A stretch of DNA of 64,000 nt from Ancylostoma caninum. Taxonomy: Eukaryota; Nematoda; Chromadorea; Rhabditida; Ancylostomatidae. The position numbers and the translations under genes were made by a program. Each line of letters begins with the position of its first letter. Positions within the stretch are counted from its first letter, which is position 1. The stretch spans positions 579,501 through 643,500 of the forward strand of contig JBAJFG010000029.1 in NCBI GenBank assembly GCA_037903475.1. Direction: 5' to 3'. Positions 24,250-36,335 of this stretch are shown one piece after another. The notes under the pieces are model-generated. The model was given only the letters and a program-made list of their open reading frames with translations, was not told the DNA's origin and did not search any database.

Positions 24250-25947
24250 TCAAAATCAGCGTGGCCACTAGAGGCGATTATGGGAAACAGCCCCTGCAAC
24301 TATCACATGATACCAATTTGCTTCTGGATTCAGGCTTTGTTAGTGTTATAGGTCAAAATTCCCAAGATTTTAACGAACAGTAAGTACGTGACATTGAAAG
24401 TGTAAAAGAATAAGTCTTTGATTGCATTCCTCACATGTTACTATTAAAGGAGGGCAGCTAGTAGTTTGATTTATGTACTCAGCATCCTTTAAACATTTGT
24501 TATGCCGATGAATCAAACCCTGCACTGCGAGAACTGCACGAAAATTCTATGGTCATACAAAATTCCGCCCATTCGCAGTTCGTTCTCGGATACTCTGCGT
24601 GCACTGCCCCCATAGAGCTCTTCATTTTGATGTATAATAGAATTGTGCCTTTAGTGACATGACTAGTAGCCAGGTGTTTACTGCACCCCTGAGAGAGAAT
24701 GGAAAAATCAATACAATCAATGAATAATTATTCCTGTGTTAAATTTCCGTGGAATTGGTGTTCAGTGCGGTAGATGGTCTTGGCGAAAGTGCTTCCACTC
24801 TAGCTTCCACTGTACTGTAGTGGCGAAAGTGCTTCCACAGTGCTTCCACTGTCCTCTGCACGACTGGCGAAAAAACTATAAAGTCAATACATCAATAATG
24901 GTTGCGCAAAATGGTTGTCACACCGAGATTCCGTGACCAGCGTGCTGGGTAACTCCAACAAGCACATTTTGACCGAGATGGGGGTAAAACTGCGAAAATT
25001 CGATGAATCAACTTGATATGCGATTCGACAATCTGCAGTGAAAAGTATCCTTGGATCTCTGTACCTTTCTATGGTATCCTATGCTTGTGGCTTTCAATTC
25101 CTCGCTAACAAATGTTCTGGCGATGCCTTCACAACATTTGAATTTCGCGCCCGCGCGCGTCGCCGAGAGTTTTGAGAAGAAGTGTCGTAAGGGTTCCTAT
25201 GTTCTATATAGATATGGTAGGAACAAGCAGATGTTTCATTTTAAAGGAAAGTTGGCACTATTCCACATTGAGGGCGCCAAAATTTAAAAAAAAATTTCTC
25301 GTCGAAACTTTGTATGGTGGGGTTATTTAAGGTGCTGAACACGGGCATCATATTCATTTTGTAGTGCAACCTCTTTTTTGTAGGGTTACGATAGGTACCT
25401 ACCGTATCTCACGAAATTCTCTAAAATTTTGCAGAGAAAAGTGATTTCAGGTGCTGATCAGGTTTATGAACATCATATGCAATGGATCAAATGCAATCCA
25501 TCAAATGCATGAAACGCTATTTTCTTGCCAAAATCGTCAATTCTCGTCAAATTTCCACAGTAATCCTACTGTAACCCCACAAAATTGGAGTTACGATGCA
25601 GGATGGATACGATATTCGTGTTCAGCACCTCAAATACCCCCCCATGTACAAAGTTTCGGGGAAATATTTTTTTGAAAAATTTGGGAACCCTAATGTGGAA
25701 TACTGCCGGAAATTTTTGTCAAGTGATGAGTCTGACAATAATCCAGAAGTTTTCGGATTTTCTTGGGAAACAGGCAGAAGATGATATTTGTAGCAAAGCC
25801 ATTTCATCTTCTGCTACATCTTTCCAGACTTTTTCGAGCTTTTTTTTCAAATCTTAAATTCTGCTCGCTTCTTAGTAATAGCCTCCCCCGAGTTAGCAAA
25901 GAGTAAAGGACCAACATTTCTACTGTTTTTCTTACTGTTTTCCATAA
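24250..25947. other. AT-rich intergenic DNA
   Basis: No gene seen. Around 24,780-24,860 the phrase ggcgaaagtgcttccac recurs as a short local repeat. A word near 25,330 (ggtgctgaacacg) is repeated in inverse orientation near 25,615, suggesting fragments of interspersed repeats. Confidence 0.4.
25610..25665 (+). repeat. dispersed repeat, copy 2
   Basis: Partner of 390-441 in the same orientation, sharing attcgtgttc-gcacctcaaata and acaaagtttc. Interrupted by a run of seven C residues. Confidence 0.5.
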
Positions 25948-26157
25948 GGACAATTTATACTAGCTGCATGCGTCAGACGCGCGTCAATCGCACGCATCCA
26001 TTTGCAATGGATTTTCCATGAAGATAGGTCAAGGCGGCAGGCACATCCTCAATGAAAAGCACCTGCGGCCGCCGCGAGGACTGCGATGCGACTGAGCCCT
26101 ATTCTTCATCATATAGACGCACGCGCGTCCGTCGCACGCATCCAGTATAAACTGGCC
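25948..26157. mobile_element. MITE with about 35-bp terminal inverted repeats
   Basis: The left end ggacaatttatactagctgc pairs with the right end that reads, inverted, ggccagtttatactggatgc. Pairing continues through gacgcgcgt on both sides. The flanks are cataa and tataa, compatible with a 4- to 5-bp target duplication. Central part is GC-rich. No coding capacity. Confidence 0.75.
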
Positions 26158-27331
26158 TATAACGAATCCTCGATCGACCCTTATCAGGTCTTGTTTGATT
26201 TTCAGCATTATCCTTTTGTTTGGCTCGCATGCCTTCAGTGTATTAATAAAATAATTGTATAACAAACAACAAACACATTTTATCATTTTTCGATTTTTTA
26301 CACATTGCATGTTCGATTCTGTCGTTTACTTCTTGGAAAAACAATTCCTGGCTCTTTTTGTCTGTCGGCTGTTTGCGAAGCCAAAAGAACGCCTTTGATT
26401 TTCATAGAACTGCCTAGACAGTTGTCGTTATACACATGTACGTCTCGCTGAAAGAGCTGTTTTCTTTGAAAGTGCAAGCACTTAGGATAGGCCGGATCAT
26501 ATTACCATCTAACATTCAATTTTGAAACAGGAACTCTAGCCAAGATGCCAGAAAGCTCTGGCTCTGGCAAACATCTATATATAGTTGACTACCAATAACT
26601 ATTTGTAATTGTCACTGTTTTTAGTTATTTGACTAATTTTTGTGGATTACAGTTAAGATGGACTGTCCATGGCAAACGCTTCATTTTTGAATCATCCATG
26701 TCCAACTGATGCTCGCTACGTGGCTGGAATGCTGTGAAGGATAACCTTTTTTTTCGAAAGCTAACTGGCAACTGCCGTGCTGAGTCAGGGTTCGCATGAG
26801 AAACACTGTCACGTGCTCACATAAAACATTATGGACGAGTTTAATGGCTAAACGCCCCGCCTCACCTGAGAATCGAGGAGTTTCCAATCACATTGGTATA
26901 TGTGATTCCAAACAAAACTGCCGGGAGGGCCGTTTTTGAGCCCCACCTTTTGGGGAGTTTGCGGGGTCAGGTCGCAACTACGTGATTTCGCCGCGTAACT
27001 GCAGCAGCAAGCGCTTCCTGTTCCTTCAGTAGTCACAGGGTAATACTTTAAGGAATCTCCCACTATGTCAGTAGGCAATGCCTGATTGAATCATCAGGAG
27101 TAAGGAATGCGAAGTTTTTGAAAAATTTCTTCCATTACTTTCTCCTCAACCTACATAGTATTACTATGGGCATCTGACAGGCGAAATGAGATCGATAGTG
27201 ACTGTACCAATCAGAAGTTAACAAATCAGGCCTTTTTGAGAATTTGAAAAAAAAAAGCTACATGTTGGGACGCACCTCTACATGGGACAGGTTCTCCAAA
27301 AAATTGAATTTTTGCTCTCGGGAAACTTATT

Positions 27332-27634
27332 TTATGGTAGGGAACCGGGCAAAGATTTGTAGAAAGCTTTTTCTTTGGACGGGAGATCTGCTTTGTACCT
27401 GTTCTTCCGGGCAACTGCATTTTCTCCTTCGAATTTGATGGCTTTTCCCAAATTAGGCTCGACGCGGCCATAGAACGTCTGCGTTGTGCTGGCACCACTT
27501 CTCAATTTCACTCTGGCTAAGCCGTCGTCCACGTTGTTGAAGGTGCGTGGCGGTGCCGGGTCAGAATACTGGCGACCTCTGATCGTTCGCCGTTCGTCGC
27601 GCGACGGCGACTCGAATTTCCGGCGTTCATTTGT
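27332..27634 (-). CDS. unknown basic protein, ORF-only
   Basis: Minus-strand open frame of 100 codons without ATG. It starts in an Arg/Ser-rich part (ESPSRDERRTIRGRQYSD), followed by VDDGLARVKLRSGAS and a Lys-rich end. An ATG in another frame lies at 27,630, and a GC-rich stretch with CpG-rich words continues upstream to about 27,800, as a promoter might. The first 35 codons are open in two frames, so the frame choice is uncertain. No family is recognised. Confidence 0.28.
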   Translation of the reverse strand, partial: TNERRKFESPSRDERRTIRGRQYSDPAPPRTFNNVDDGLARVKLRSGASTTQTFYGRVEPNLGKAIKFEGENAVARKNRYKADLPSKEKAFYKSLPGSLP

Positions 27635-28415
27635 TTACCGCCGGTCGGTGTTCGCGTGCCCGGCTATTTAGAAATTTGCATAAGAAATCGGAGGTGCTGG
27701 CCGGAGCGCATTGTTCACATTGCCGCTCGTCAACAAACCCCGCAAAAAACCTCGGCATCCTGTGTCCACACGCGCGTGGTCCAGTTGGCAGCTGTTTATA
27801 GTTCTCGGCGTTGATGAAATGTGTAGCATCTTTCTTATGTTTTCTTTCTGCGTGAATCTACCTAAGCAAGTGAGACTGTTAATGTGAAGTGAAGAATTTG
27901 TCCTAATATTGAGTGCAGAACCAAAATACCCTTAAAGGATAATTTCAAGAAAGATGCTGAATCAAAATAGCCTCAGAAGATAATTTCAGGAAAGTTTCTC
28001 TCAAAAAACCCGCAGAACTCTAGCCTATTTGCAGTATTTCCCAGAATAATCCATGTGAATTCACAAGTAGTGATCCGATCACAAAATATACCGTTAATCA
28101 ACATAATTAATCTACCCTCTCTTAAGCCTAATACTCTTTTTTTGTCATCGACACAGATACCACCTGCATCCAGGCGAATTACTTAAGATTAGTCAGAAAT
28201 CCCGGTTTTTTTTTTGTTACAGTCTCATTTTAGCCAACCCTTCTTAGCCACTATATGGGGTAATAAAATAAGTAAGCAATGCAATAAATGAAAGTGAATA
28301 ATAATAATTTATTATGCTGCTTAAGGCATACGTGAAAACTTGAAAGTACAACGGCGCTACAGAAAATAACACGAACATAGAAATCAAACTCACTATGCAA
28401 CATTGACGGTCACAC

Positions 28416-28942
28416 TCAATAAAACTTATAGGACAGCAATCGTTTGGAAACCATGCGCTTAAATGCGATGAAGTTAGAAGTGGAGGGAGTACAACCATAT
28501 CTTAACGATAGGTAAGAAAAACCAGCTCGGCATGTAAAACCTACGCGTTTAATTGTTGTTTTTGGACCTGCATATGAAATTTTCCCTAGAGTTGCCTCTG
28601 GTTTTTGACTGAACAATCTTGAAAAACTTACTAAGATCAACCTTGAGCATACCACATAACACTTTGTAAAGTGTGCAAACATCTAACACTTTCCTTCTCG
28701 ATTCTAATGTATCGATTCCGTAGTAAGCATTCCTTACCCTCGCCCCAGGTATTCTGGCGTACAAAAAACCCCCAGTCCTTATCAGCATCTTTCTTTTATA
28801 AAATTGTTCTGAATCCTCTCAAGCAAGTATATGTCCTTTTTTCTATAGGGATGGAAAACCACGGCACCGAACTCAACTATGGGTCTAACATGTGTTTTAT
28901 ATGCTCTCAAAAGAATGTACCTGTCTTGGACAGATAGCCCTA
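28416..28942 (-). pseudogene. non-LTR retrotransposon remnant, end of reverse transcriptase ORF
   Basis: Minus-strand frames encode the typical C-terminal region of a CR1/Jockey-like LINE polymerase protein: ILLRAYKTHVRPIVEFG, then KKDIYLLERIQNNF, then a leucine-rich tail. The reading frame shifts twice (near 28,785 and 28,555), so it is dead. The remnant ends abruptly at 28,942 where the Helitron begins. An ATT-rich 3' tail lies near 28,290-28,315, as expected downstream of a LINE. It is 5'-truncated, with the palm domain of the polymerase missing. Confidence 0.85.
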
Positions 28943-28970
28943 TCTGTATATATAAAGTAGAATGTCTGTG

Positions 28971-29007
28971 CGTGTGTATGTGTGTGTGTGTGTGTGTGTA
29001 TGTATGT
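28971..29007 (+). repeat. TG microsatellite
   Basis: Near-perfect (tg)n run with a few ta or gt variants, located in the 5' part of the Helitron. Confidence 0.95.
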
Positions 29008-29109
29008 TCCTTATAGAAATTGCGGAGGGTTAACCGATCGGGACCAAACTTTGAACACATACCATTCAAAGGCCGGCGGAGGTTTTAGGCTACTTTCCTC
29101 TAGGAAATA

Positions 29110-29720
29110 TCGATTGATTTATCGATTATATCGATTTTATTGATTTTACGCTATTTTTGCTCAAGGGTCGGTGGGGACAAGTACACTGGGATATCTCAAT
29201 ATGCTGAACACGAATATGACAACCATTATGCACGAAATTATCGATTTATCGATTTTATTGATTTTTCGCTGATTTTCTCCAGGGGTCGATGAGGATATGC
29301 CTACTGGGTTTCTTGATACCCTGAACACGAATCTGATGACCGTTCTGCACGAAAATATCGATTTATCGATTTTATTGATTTTTCACAGATTTGCTCCAGG
29401 GGTCGATGAGGATTTGCCAACTGGGGTTCCTCAATGCGCTGAACACGAATATGATAACCGTTTTGCACAAAAATATCGATTTATCGACCTTATTGATTTT
29501 TTGCTGTTCTTGCCCATGGGGCGGTAGACACATGTATACTGGGGTTCGTCAATACGCTGAACACGAATATGACAACCATTCTGCACGAATTATTGATTTA
29601 TCGGTTTTATTGACTTTTTGCTGTTTTCGCCGATGGGTCGGTGGAGACGTGTCTACATGGATTTTTCAGTATGCCGAACACAAATACGACAATTGTTTTG
29701 CATGAATATATCGATTCAAT
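29110..29720 (+). repeat. minisatellite, about 117-bp unit
   Basis: The phrase tcgatttatcg or a close variant recurs at about 29,122, 29,241, 29,358, 29,476, 29,593 and 29,711, giving periods of 117-119. Each unit also carries gaacacgaatatga and a gg-cg-tgggg or gggtcgatgagga block. Roughly five units lie inside the Helitron. Confidence 0.9.
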
Positions 29721-30003
29721 AATGTCTTCTGTTCTTTTCCTGCTTCTGAAAAGGGGCAAAATGTGCTTACTGGATCAATCGAACACGCTAAGCACCTAAG
29801 TACGAATATGGCAACTGTTTTCCACGAATTTCCCATCGAAATAACTTCATTTTCGCATACGGGGTTACTTGGGCATGGCTAATGTGCACACTACCAAAAT
29901 TACGGGTACTTGCAATGATTTTATCAGCAATATCAATTGTCCTCTTCAGTGTGAGAGGGCCGGGGTTGTAAAACACCCGAGCGAAGCCGGGTATGCCGTC
30001 TAG

Positions 30004-31440
30004 TAAATAATAATTTATGAATAATAAATAAATTCTCAGCGATTTGCCTCGGTAATGCATCTGTCATATTTTTTTACGAATTCGGGACCTTGGGTAATTC
30101 CATGATGAATCACTTGAGTGATACCCGATGTCTTGCTCATAAAAATGTTCGCTCAGAAAAACTCGTCTGCGACCACATGCTCGGTGGGCGTGGCTCGTAT
30201 AATTCGGTCTATGAGCTACGAGCAGTAAATTTTTGGATGTTTTTACCACTGATACGATCTCGCCGGTTATTTCTTAGGTATGAAGAGAATCTGGGGTAGC
30301 AATTCATCACTGATAATGAGGTTAGCCCGAGTATGCTTAGCAAAGCGTACCAGTTTACTGACCACGTGTTAACCATCACACAACATACCCAGCAGTTGCT
30401 AATAAAATTTAAGCTGTGCTAGACCAGGGCTGCCATGCATCATCAAGATTACCCAGGGTAAACGTGTTAACGTCCCCGTTAAGAATGCTTAAACTTGAGG
30501 TTGTTGAGATGTTTACCCTTTGATAGACTCAATTGGTGACCTCATACCCATAGGTACGTCACGCATTGGCAGACATGTTGATGGGTGTCAGCTGAGGAGT
30601 GGACTAGGGTTCTTTGAAACGTTTACTATGGGTAATATCATTTAATTACTCCCCCATGCCAAGTCTATATATGGCTGGTGAAGTGAAACCGCGCCAAACG
30701 ACCCTGCTCGAAATATAAGCCGTTGTTGATTCCATGCTCTAAAACATGTTTAGTAAAGCACGTCAGCGCTCAGGGAAATTCGTATTCCTCACACATTGAC
30801 GAGGTTTCCGACAATCAATCGTACCCCCTGACTACGTCTACCCTCCTGAATAAAATTCTCCATAACTTGTAAGCCCCTGACGCGCAAATATCAGGCCTTC
30901 TATAGACTGTCATAGATTACTTTGGGCCTTAGCCATGACCTCAGTCGGCATGCATTACTGTGGCTGCACAGGGTAAACCTACCAATGCCCGTGCTAACGA
31001 TGGAAAAATTTGGTGGGGGGGAGGGGTGTTAATACGTCCACAGAGAGTAATCTCATTGGTACATACTAACAGTGGAGGTGAATACCAGAATGGGTAAGGT
31101 TTGAAAGTGATCACCACTACCATGAATAAACTTATATTCAGGGATGAATACCACCCCTGCGTATTACCCATCTTTAGGGCCTATGGCGTATTTCACATTG
31201 AAGCCGTCTTCACGAAAGGTCAGCCTGCACAGTTTCCCTAAATTTGCTCCCATGCCAGACAGCTATTCCACGCGAAATGTGTTATGAGTAATAAGAACTT
31301 GTAATATTCTGTTCCCATTCTTTGCTGTGAAGGATGCCATAGACCTAAAATGATGAATGCCACCGCCGATGCTCATTCGTCTCATGTAGGCGTGGCTTGA
31401 GCTGCATCTGTGACGCAAGCGAGCGTTAACCCATTGATGC
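30004..31440. other. intergenic DNA with MITE fragments
   Basis: No gene seen. The sequence tgcatcatcaagattaccca at 30,436-30,463 matches the terminal repeat of the 43.8-kb MITE, and related gggtaaac phrases recur near 30,500, 30,630 and 30,970. This looks like a cluster of related, decayed insertions. Confidence 0.45.
30436..30463 (+). repeat. terminal repeat related to 43.8-kb MITE
   Basis: 28 bases that differ from the inverted right end of the element at 43,816-43,919 at only a few positions (shared core agattacc-agggtaaac). Its partner end was not located confidently. Confidence 0.55.
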
Positions 31441-31443
31441 AAC

Positions 31444-31775
31444 ATGAATATATGTATACAAAATACGTCAAGCAGTTCTTCTGAAGCATGCGTGGTTCTT
31501 GATGTTTGCGCTGCGCTGACGACATATATCGAAAGAAAACTCGGCCGTTTTGGACGAGTTCTCAGCAATGTTGTGCTTCTTTCACCGGAGGAAAAAGCTG
31601 TCAACACCACCTTTCCGTTGATTCAAGTACATACTTATTATTGACGAGGTGGGAAAGCAGGTTCTTGTCCAAAAAGTTGAGCACCGCAATGCAGCGCATT
31701 GGCTTTAAAGGCAATCGCCGCCTGTACTGGCTGGTTTCGCCGGCAGAAACCCGAGAAATTGCCGGGTTCACGTAG
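31444..31775 (+). CDS. coding-like segment, unknown
   Basis: Two overlapping + strand frames with plausible composition. The first starts at an ATG (31,444) and reads MNICIQNTSSSSSEACVVLD and on to NTTFPLIQ. The second ends QRIGFKGNRRLYWLVSPAE then TREIAGF, just before a donor-like gtaggt at 31,769. The join between them is unclear. A good acceptor (tatggttcag) follows at 31,810. No family is recognised, and the minus strand is also open for 115 codons. Confidence 0.22.
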
Positions 31776-32039
31776 GTCTGTGACTTTCACCGTTTGATTT
31801 ATGGTTCAGGTTTCTTTGGAATTGTCTGGACTTGCACCGATTACACTTCGTCTGTCAAACGTGTCTTTTTCTTCCTTGAGTTTTGTGCATTCGAGCGTGT
31901 TATTGGTTGTTTTGTGAGTAATTCTGTGCTTGTGTACAGTGTTCACCGCGTCATTCTAGCTGGTATATATCCGTCAGAGGTATCTATGCATTACATACAT
32001 TTTCCTATTAATATTACATACCTACTCTGGTAACTAAAG

Positions 32040-33840
32040 TCCCTCACTGCCTCTTGTCACTGCAATTGATTGCGTCGAATTACCCAGAATTTGCGAAGAA
32101 ACCTCTGAAATTGCTGATTCACATAGAAAGTACTGTAATGCCTTCAATTTGGGTGTGGTCCTTACGAAGGGGGTCGGGGCGTTGTCAGTTCCTCATGGTT
32201 GGTACATTATCCATTTTTCTCTACCCCTATTTCTACGTACATACGAATTTCAAAACATTAAGATACATATACGAATGTAGAATAATTTAAAAAAACATGG
32301 CAAGAATATAGTAAGATACGCATAAAATACCATACGATATATTTACGAACCAATAGTACATTTTTATTTCTAACTCTATTATTTGAATTATTAATGGGGT
32401 GAGAACCATACCGTGAAAATCTGAATGGCGGACGAGTTCATACTGGAGAGCGGCGACGTCATCTGAATGGGAAATCGTGGGAAATAGGAGACTCCTCTTT
32501 TCTATCACGATATACCAGTTGTCGAGTTTTGATCAATTGTCAAACTAATCTCAATCTCCCCGAGTTGACCAGATCCTTTTTGGGCATGGCATTTTTTTCA
32601 TCAAAAATGGTAAATTAATCCCTATGCTCCTTACAAGCAGAGATTCTTCCTCGAGATGTTAGTTTGATTTGTTGCACAAATTAGTGTGAAAGGATTCGGA
32701 AGGTAGCCCTTCAATGATGGCTAGACTTTCTTTGCTTGAGGTTCGTCTACTCCACAATAGCGGTCAAAATCGGGAGAAGGCATGGAGGCATGAGAGAACA
32801 AAGCAGCTTTTTCACTGAAAAAATGGCATGGCCAATCGGATCAGTGAATAAGATTGTTTCTTGGGTTCAGGAGTCGTACATACTACATTCGGAATGTCAA
32901 TACAAATATCGGAGTGAAAATGAGCCAAATAAGGACTTGGAGCGTTGCTGGTGTAGAGGACTATGCATCCTCAGCGAATTGACTGTTGAACACTGAACTT
33001 TCACCCTGCTGTCTCGGAGGTAGCTGCTGCGGTCCTTCCGAACCACTGCTGCCATCCTTCTGCATGGCTGCACGGGTCTGTCAGCCAATCATCCACAATT
33101 AAACTGTTTTATTTATCCTGAAGTACATATTTCCCATACAGACATAAAGTTTGAATATTCTGCAAGCAGTTCACGTACTTTGCACTCATTGTTTTTATTC
33201 ATCCCTCCAGGAGCCTAGATCTTTTTGTCTTCCTAACCCTTTAGAATTTCCATAGTTCTGACTCAGACGTAACGCCTGGATCGAGTCCCTCGGTGTCGGT
33301 GTTTTAACACTAAAACGTGTATTATGGTGTGCTCGGCCAACTCACAAGCGTATTACTTGGCAAAGAACAGTGCAAACACAGCGAACTGGAAATCTCTATA
33401 GTGGGGCAGTGTTTGTTCGTCGCTCTGCTTTACGGATCATCTTGTCCTATACCTTACTATGTAAACAGTTTTGTTATTTCCTCTATTCATTCATCCGCTC
33501 CGGAACAGTTACCGTCGCAGCATGTTCCCCATCGATTCCGTCTTTCCGAGAGGCAGGGGGAGGGCTTCTACAAATTTCCTCGTTTTATGCCATGAATTCT
33601 GGAAAACTTTTTTTTGCACCTGTGCTGCTAGAATTCACAAATGAAGGACTACCAGAATGAGAAACATCCAGGCCACGTAGCGGTTGCCAACAACGTATGA
33701 CCTGGAGCTAACAGTGAGTTGGCTTGAGCACAAATGATTCGAGCAATGATAATAATAACTACATATTTTAACAAAACAACTATGAAAGGATAGTCTTAAG
33801 ACTGCTAGTTTATTTAAAAATCTCCGCCATATGAATTACC
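32040..33840. other. AT-rich intergenic DNA
   Basis: No supported gene. Open frames near 32,740-33,000 and 33,320-33,660 lack splice support and domains. Confidence 0.35.
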
Positions 33841-33851
33841 CACACAGAGTG

Positions 33852-34110
33852 AGCGTCGATGGGTGTGGCCCATCCGTGGCCTCGAGAAAGACGCTGCGCA
33901 ACCGCGCCGCGCAAGCCGGAATCGGTGTCGTCTACTGCAATCATGGTATTTTTAGCATATTTTCTGCCCAAAGCGAGAAAAAGTCATCAAATCGAGAAGA
34001 AAAGCGCTTAGAAATAGAATTCCGGCGGCAGACGACATCGATTCCGACGCGCGCGACGCGGTTGCGTGGCTCCTTCTTGAGATTGCGGATGGGCCACTGC
34101 CATCGACGCT
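33852..34110. repeat. GC-rich long hairpin (inverted repeat)
   Basis: Arms of about 87 bp (33,852-33,938 and 34,024-34,110) are imperfect reverse complements, sharing agcgtcgatgg, gtggcccatccg, cgcaaccgcg and atgtcgtct or gtgtcgtct. A spacer of about 85 bp separates them. The open frame spanning this region is a by-product of the high GC content. It could be a MITE or a source of hairpin RNA. Confidence 0.75.
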
Positions 34111-35221
34111 TCCTGTACTCGTTGCAATGCAGTACCATGGAAGAACGGCATTTGTCTCTCCACATCTCCTTGATTTAGTCTTGTTAGAATTCGTCGTGAT
34201 AAATATGAATACTAGACTACAAAAAAAAAACATGGCTTCTGGAAAAAACATTCAAGGCAGAAACGAATTCTCCCCTCTGATATAAGTTGTATCACGTGGA
34301 AAAGATAGGTTGTTATAATTGTGAGATGAGGCGTGGGAATACTACACAACAGTGCACCAGTTAACATCTTTTTTTTTTCATTGCGATGCTCCTGAAGTCC
34401 AGCTGAAGCAGTCGTCCACCGCATAAAATGCATGGAAAACAAAGGTTCAATTCCTTTTCTCCACGACTATGCTGACTTTCTGAGTGTTTCGTGTAATTTT
34501 AGCACTGAACACAGGTTTTGCGACTTGTGGGATACGGTAAGAATTGAAACAAGGAACTCCGCTGCTACTGTTCTCAAATAATGTTTGCTAATAAGTAAAT
34601 GTAACCAAATGAGAATACATGCCCTTCTAAAGCACACAAGAAGGTCATGGAAATCTTCTCATTTAGAGAAGACCGCTATTCTTACTTGCAACAACAGCTG
34701 GAGCTGATTTTCTAAGGTTTCTAAGGTCTATTAATTTATTCGAGGATTTGAAAGAGTATAGAGATGAAAATCGCTCGAGCACAGTGGCATGGTGGTTCTC
34801 TTTAGGCTGGTCCCAAGTCCTCACAGACTGATTGCAGTCAACAAGAGTAGACTACGTGCGGGTCGTATCACGCATGCATATACGGTAGCGACTAGCACGG
34901 CTGTGTCTGAGAAAAAGTGGTTTCTGTCTGACTATTCCTTACTATTATAAAGCAGAATTCCAAAAAAGTGATGACGATTTTGTAAACGCACTTCTGCTCA
35001 TACTTTGTGAATACGGTCAAGACGCCGCTACTGTAATTGAAGTAGGGTCTTCAAGCACATCAGGGCTTTTGACCTACCGTTAACGCAGCGTGCTAATTTT
35101 TTGTGCAATTACGACCGACACAATTGATCACGTGATCTTTCGAACGAGCTGGCTGCCACGTTGCTGCCACGTCACAAATTACTACTAATTCGAGTACTAA
35201 TCTGGCCTGTTTTATTCTCTA

Positions 35222-35537
35222 ATGGCGATGTCGGCGATTCAGCGAACTGGACAAGGAGGACCGAACTTTGGTGCGTTGATTTTTTTTATTTTTCCAATGT
35301 ATTTTTATGTGGTGGTGGACATTGATTTCGCTCAAATGAGTTTGTGTTATGAAATAGACATATCTCGCGTTGTTTGCTTGCATGTGTCTTCTCAACCTTT
35401 CAAACAAATCTTTGGTAGCACTTTCGGCTCAATTCTTTTCTTGATGATTTTTTTAAACAGGCAGATGGGTTGGGTCCATCTTAAATTCCTTTCTGTTTAC
35501 TCCTGTGCCTAGGTGGACTTCTTCGTGGTTATGCTAG
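35222..35537 (+). CDS. small unknown protein, two exons
   Basis: Exon 1 (35,222-35,270) starts MAMSAIQRTGQGGPNF and ends at gtgcgt. Exon 2 (35,461-35,537) follows the acceptor tttttttaaacag in matching phase and reads GRWVGSILNSFLFTPV, then ends SSWLC and a stop. The predicted product is only 41 residues with one short hydrophobic stretch. A weak donor (gtggac) at 35,513 could extend it to a further exon. An aataaa at 35,580 follows the stop, as a poly(A) signal would. No family is recognised. The support is the frame-consistent intron and the position of the poly(A) signal. Confidence 0.4.
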
Positions 35538-35579
35538 GTTTCAGATAGCTATCTCTTTAAAATTTTCTTAAGTTTTGCA

Positions 35580-35585
35580 AATAAA
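35580..35585 (+). promoter_or_regulatory. poly(A) signal aataaa
   Basis: Canonical hexamer 43 bases after the stop of the small two-exon gene. Confidence 0.35.
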
Positions 35586-36335
35586 GAGCTGCACTGTAGT
35601 AAAGGCTACGGTCATGTGTTCGCCATTTTCGCTCCAGCTTACGCGCGAACATTTGTCATCTATGACTGTCATCTGCGCTTCTCTCGAACACACATATTCA
35701 CACGCAGAATCACAAGATCTTTCCGTCGCTATGTTGATACGTGGAAAACAGACATGAATCCTTTTACTTTTAGTTTTTTTTTCTGCCCAAAGCTACACGT
35801 CGGTGGCAAAAATCACTGTATTCTCAAGTATAAAAACAGAAATTTTCGTGTACTAATTGTCATCTTCAATTACATGTTATTTTCGTTCTATTCAATACTG
35901 CTTATTGGTTCGGTTATGCTCTTAATATTACCACATTTCACTTACACTGCTGGCGTAGTACTGGGGTAGGACATCATCCGAAGGCACAAACATTGCTCCG
36001 GTGGTTTCATAAATCGCTCTGATAGGTCTTAGAAACACACATGCATGAACATGAAAATGAGCTTTGATTCTTCTTTCCATGCAGTTTCAGCGACCATATG
36101 CACTATCTGGCGCTGCTTTAAACAAGTGCTCGTTCGTGTTTTCTTTTGTATCTTCTTATCAAAGACTCCCGATAAAGGTGTTGCAAAAGTGCTGGCCCTG
36201 AAACTTTCGGAATAGGATGCCATCTTTTCTGTGTTTATTTGAATTTATTTGTAGGGTTCGTACATTGTGGTTTGTGTATGTCCTCTTTTTCCGCTCCCTC
36301 TGGGTTCATTCATCTTGAGCGTTCTGTCAGAAATA

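Larger units (their letters stand above)
28943..30003 (+). mobile_element. non-autonomous Helitron
   Basis: The 5' end reads TCTGTATATATAAAG after a host A. The 3' end is CTAG before a host T, preceded seven bases upstream by a small hairpin (ACCCG...CGGGT). These are the hallmarks of Helitron rolling-circle transposons, which insert between A and T without target duplication. The 1,061-bp element has no Rep/helicase gene. Inside are a TG microsatellite and a minisatellite of about 117 bp, both common in non-autonomous members. Confidence 0.85.

Noticed and set aside
28782..29069. Minus-strand ORF running from Helitron into LINE
   Set aside because: Its N-terminal THTHTH part is the translated TG microsatellite; only the LINE part is meaningful.
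33831..34178. 115-codon + strand ORF
   Set aside because: It spans both arms of a GC-rich inverted repeat and is better explained by composition.
34420..34465. ggttcaattcc, a T-loop-like word suggesting a tRNA
   Set aside because: No matching A box, acceptor stem or anticodon arm upstream.
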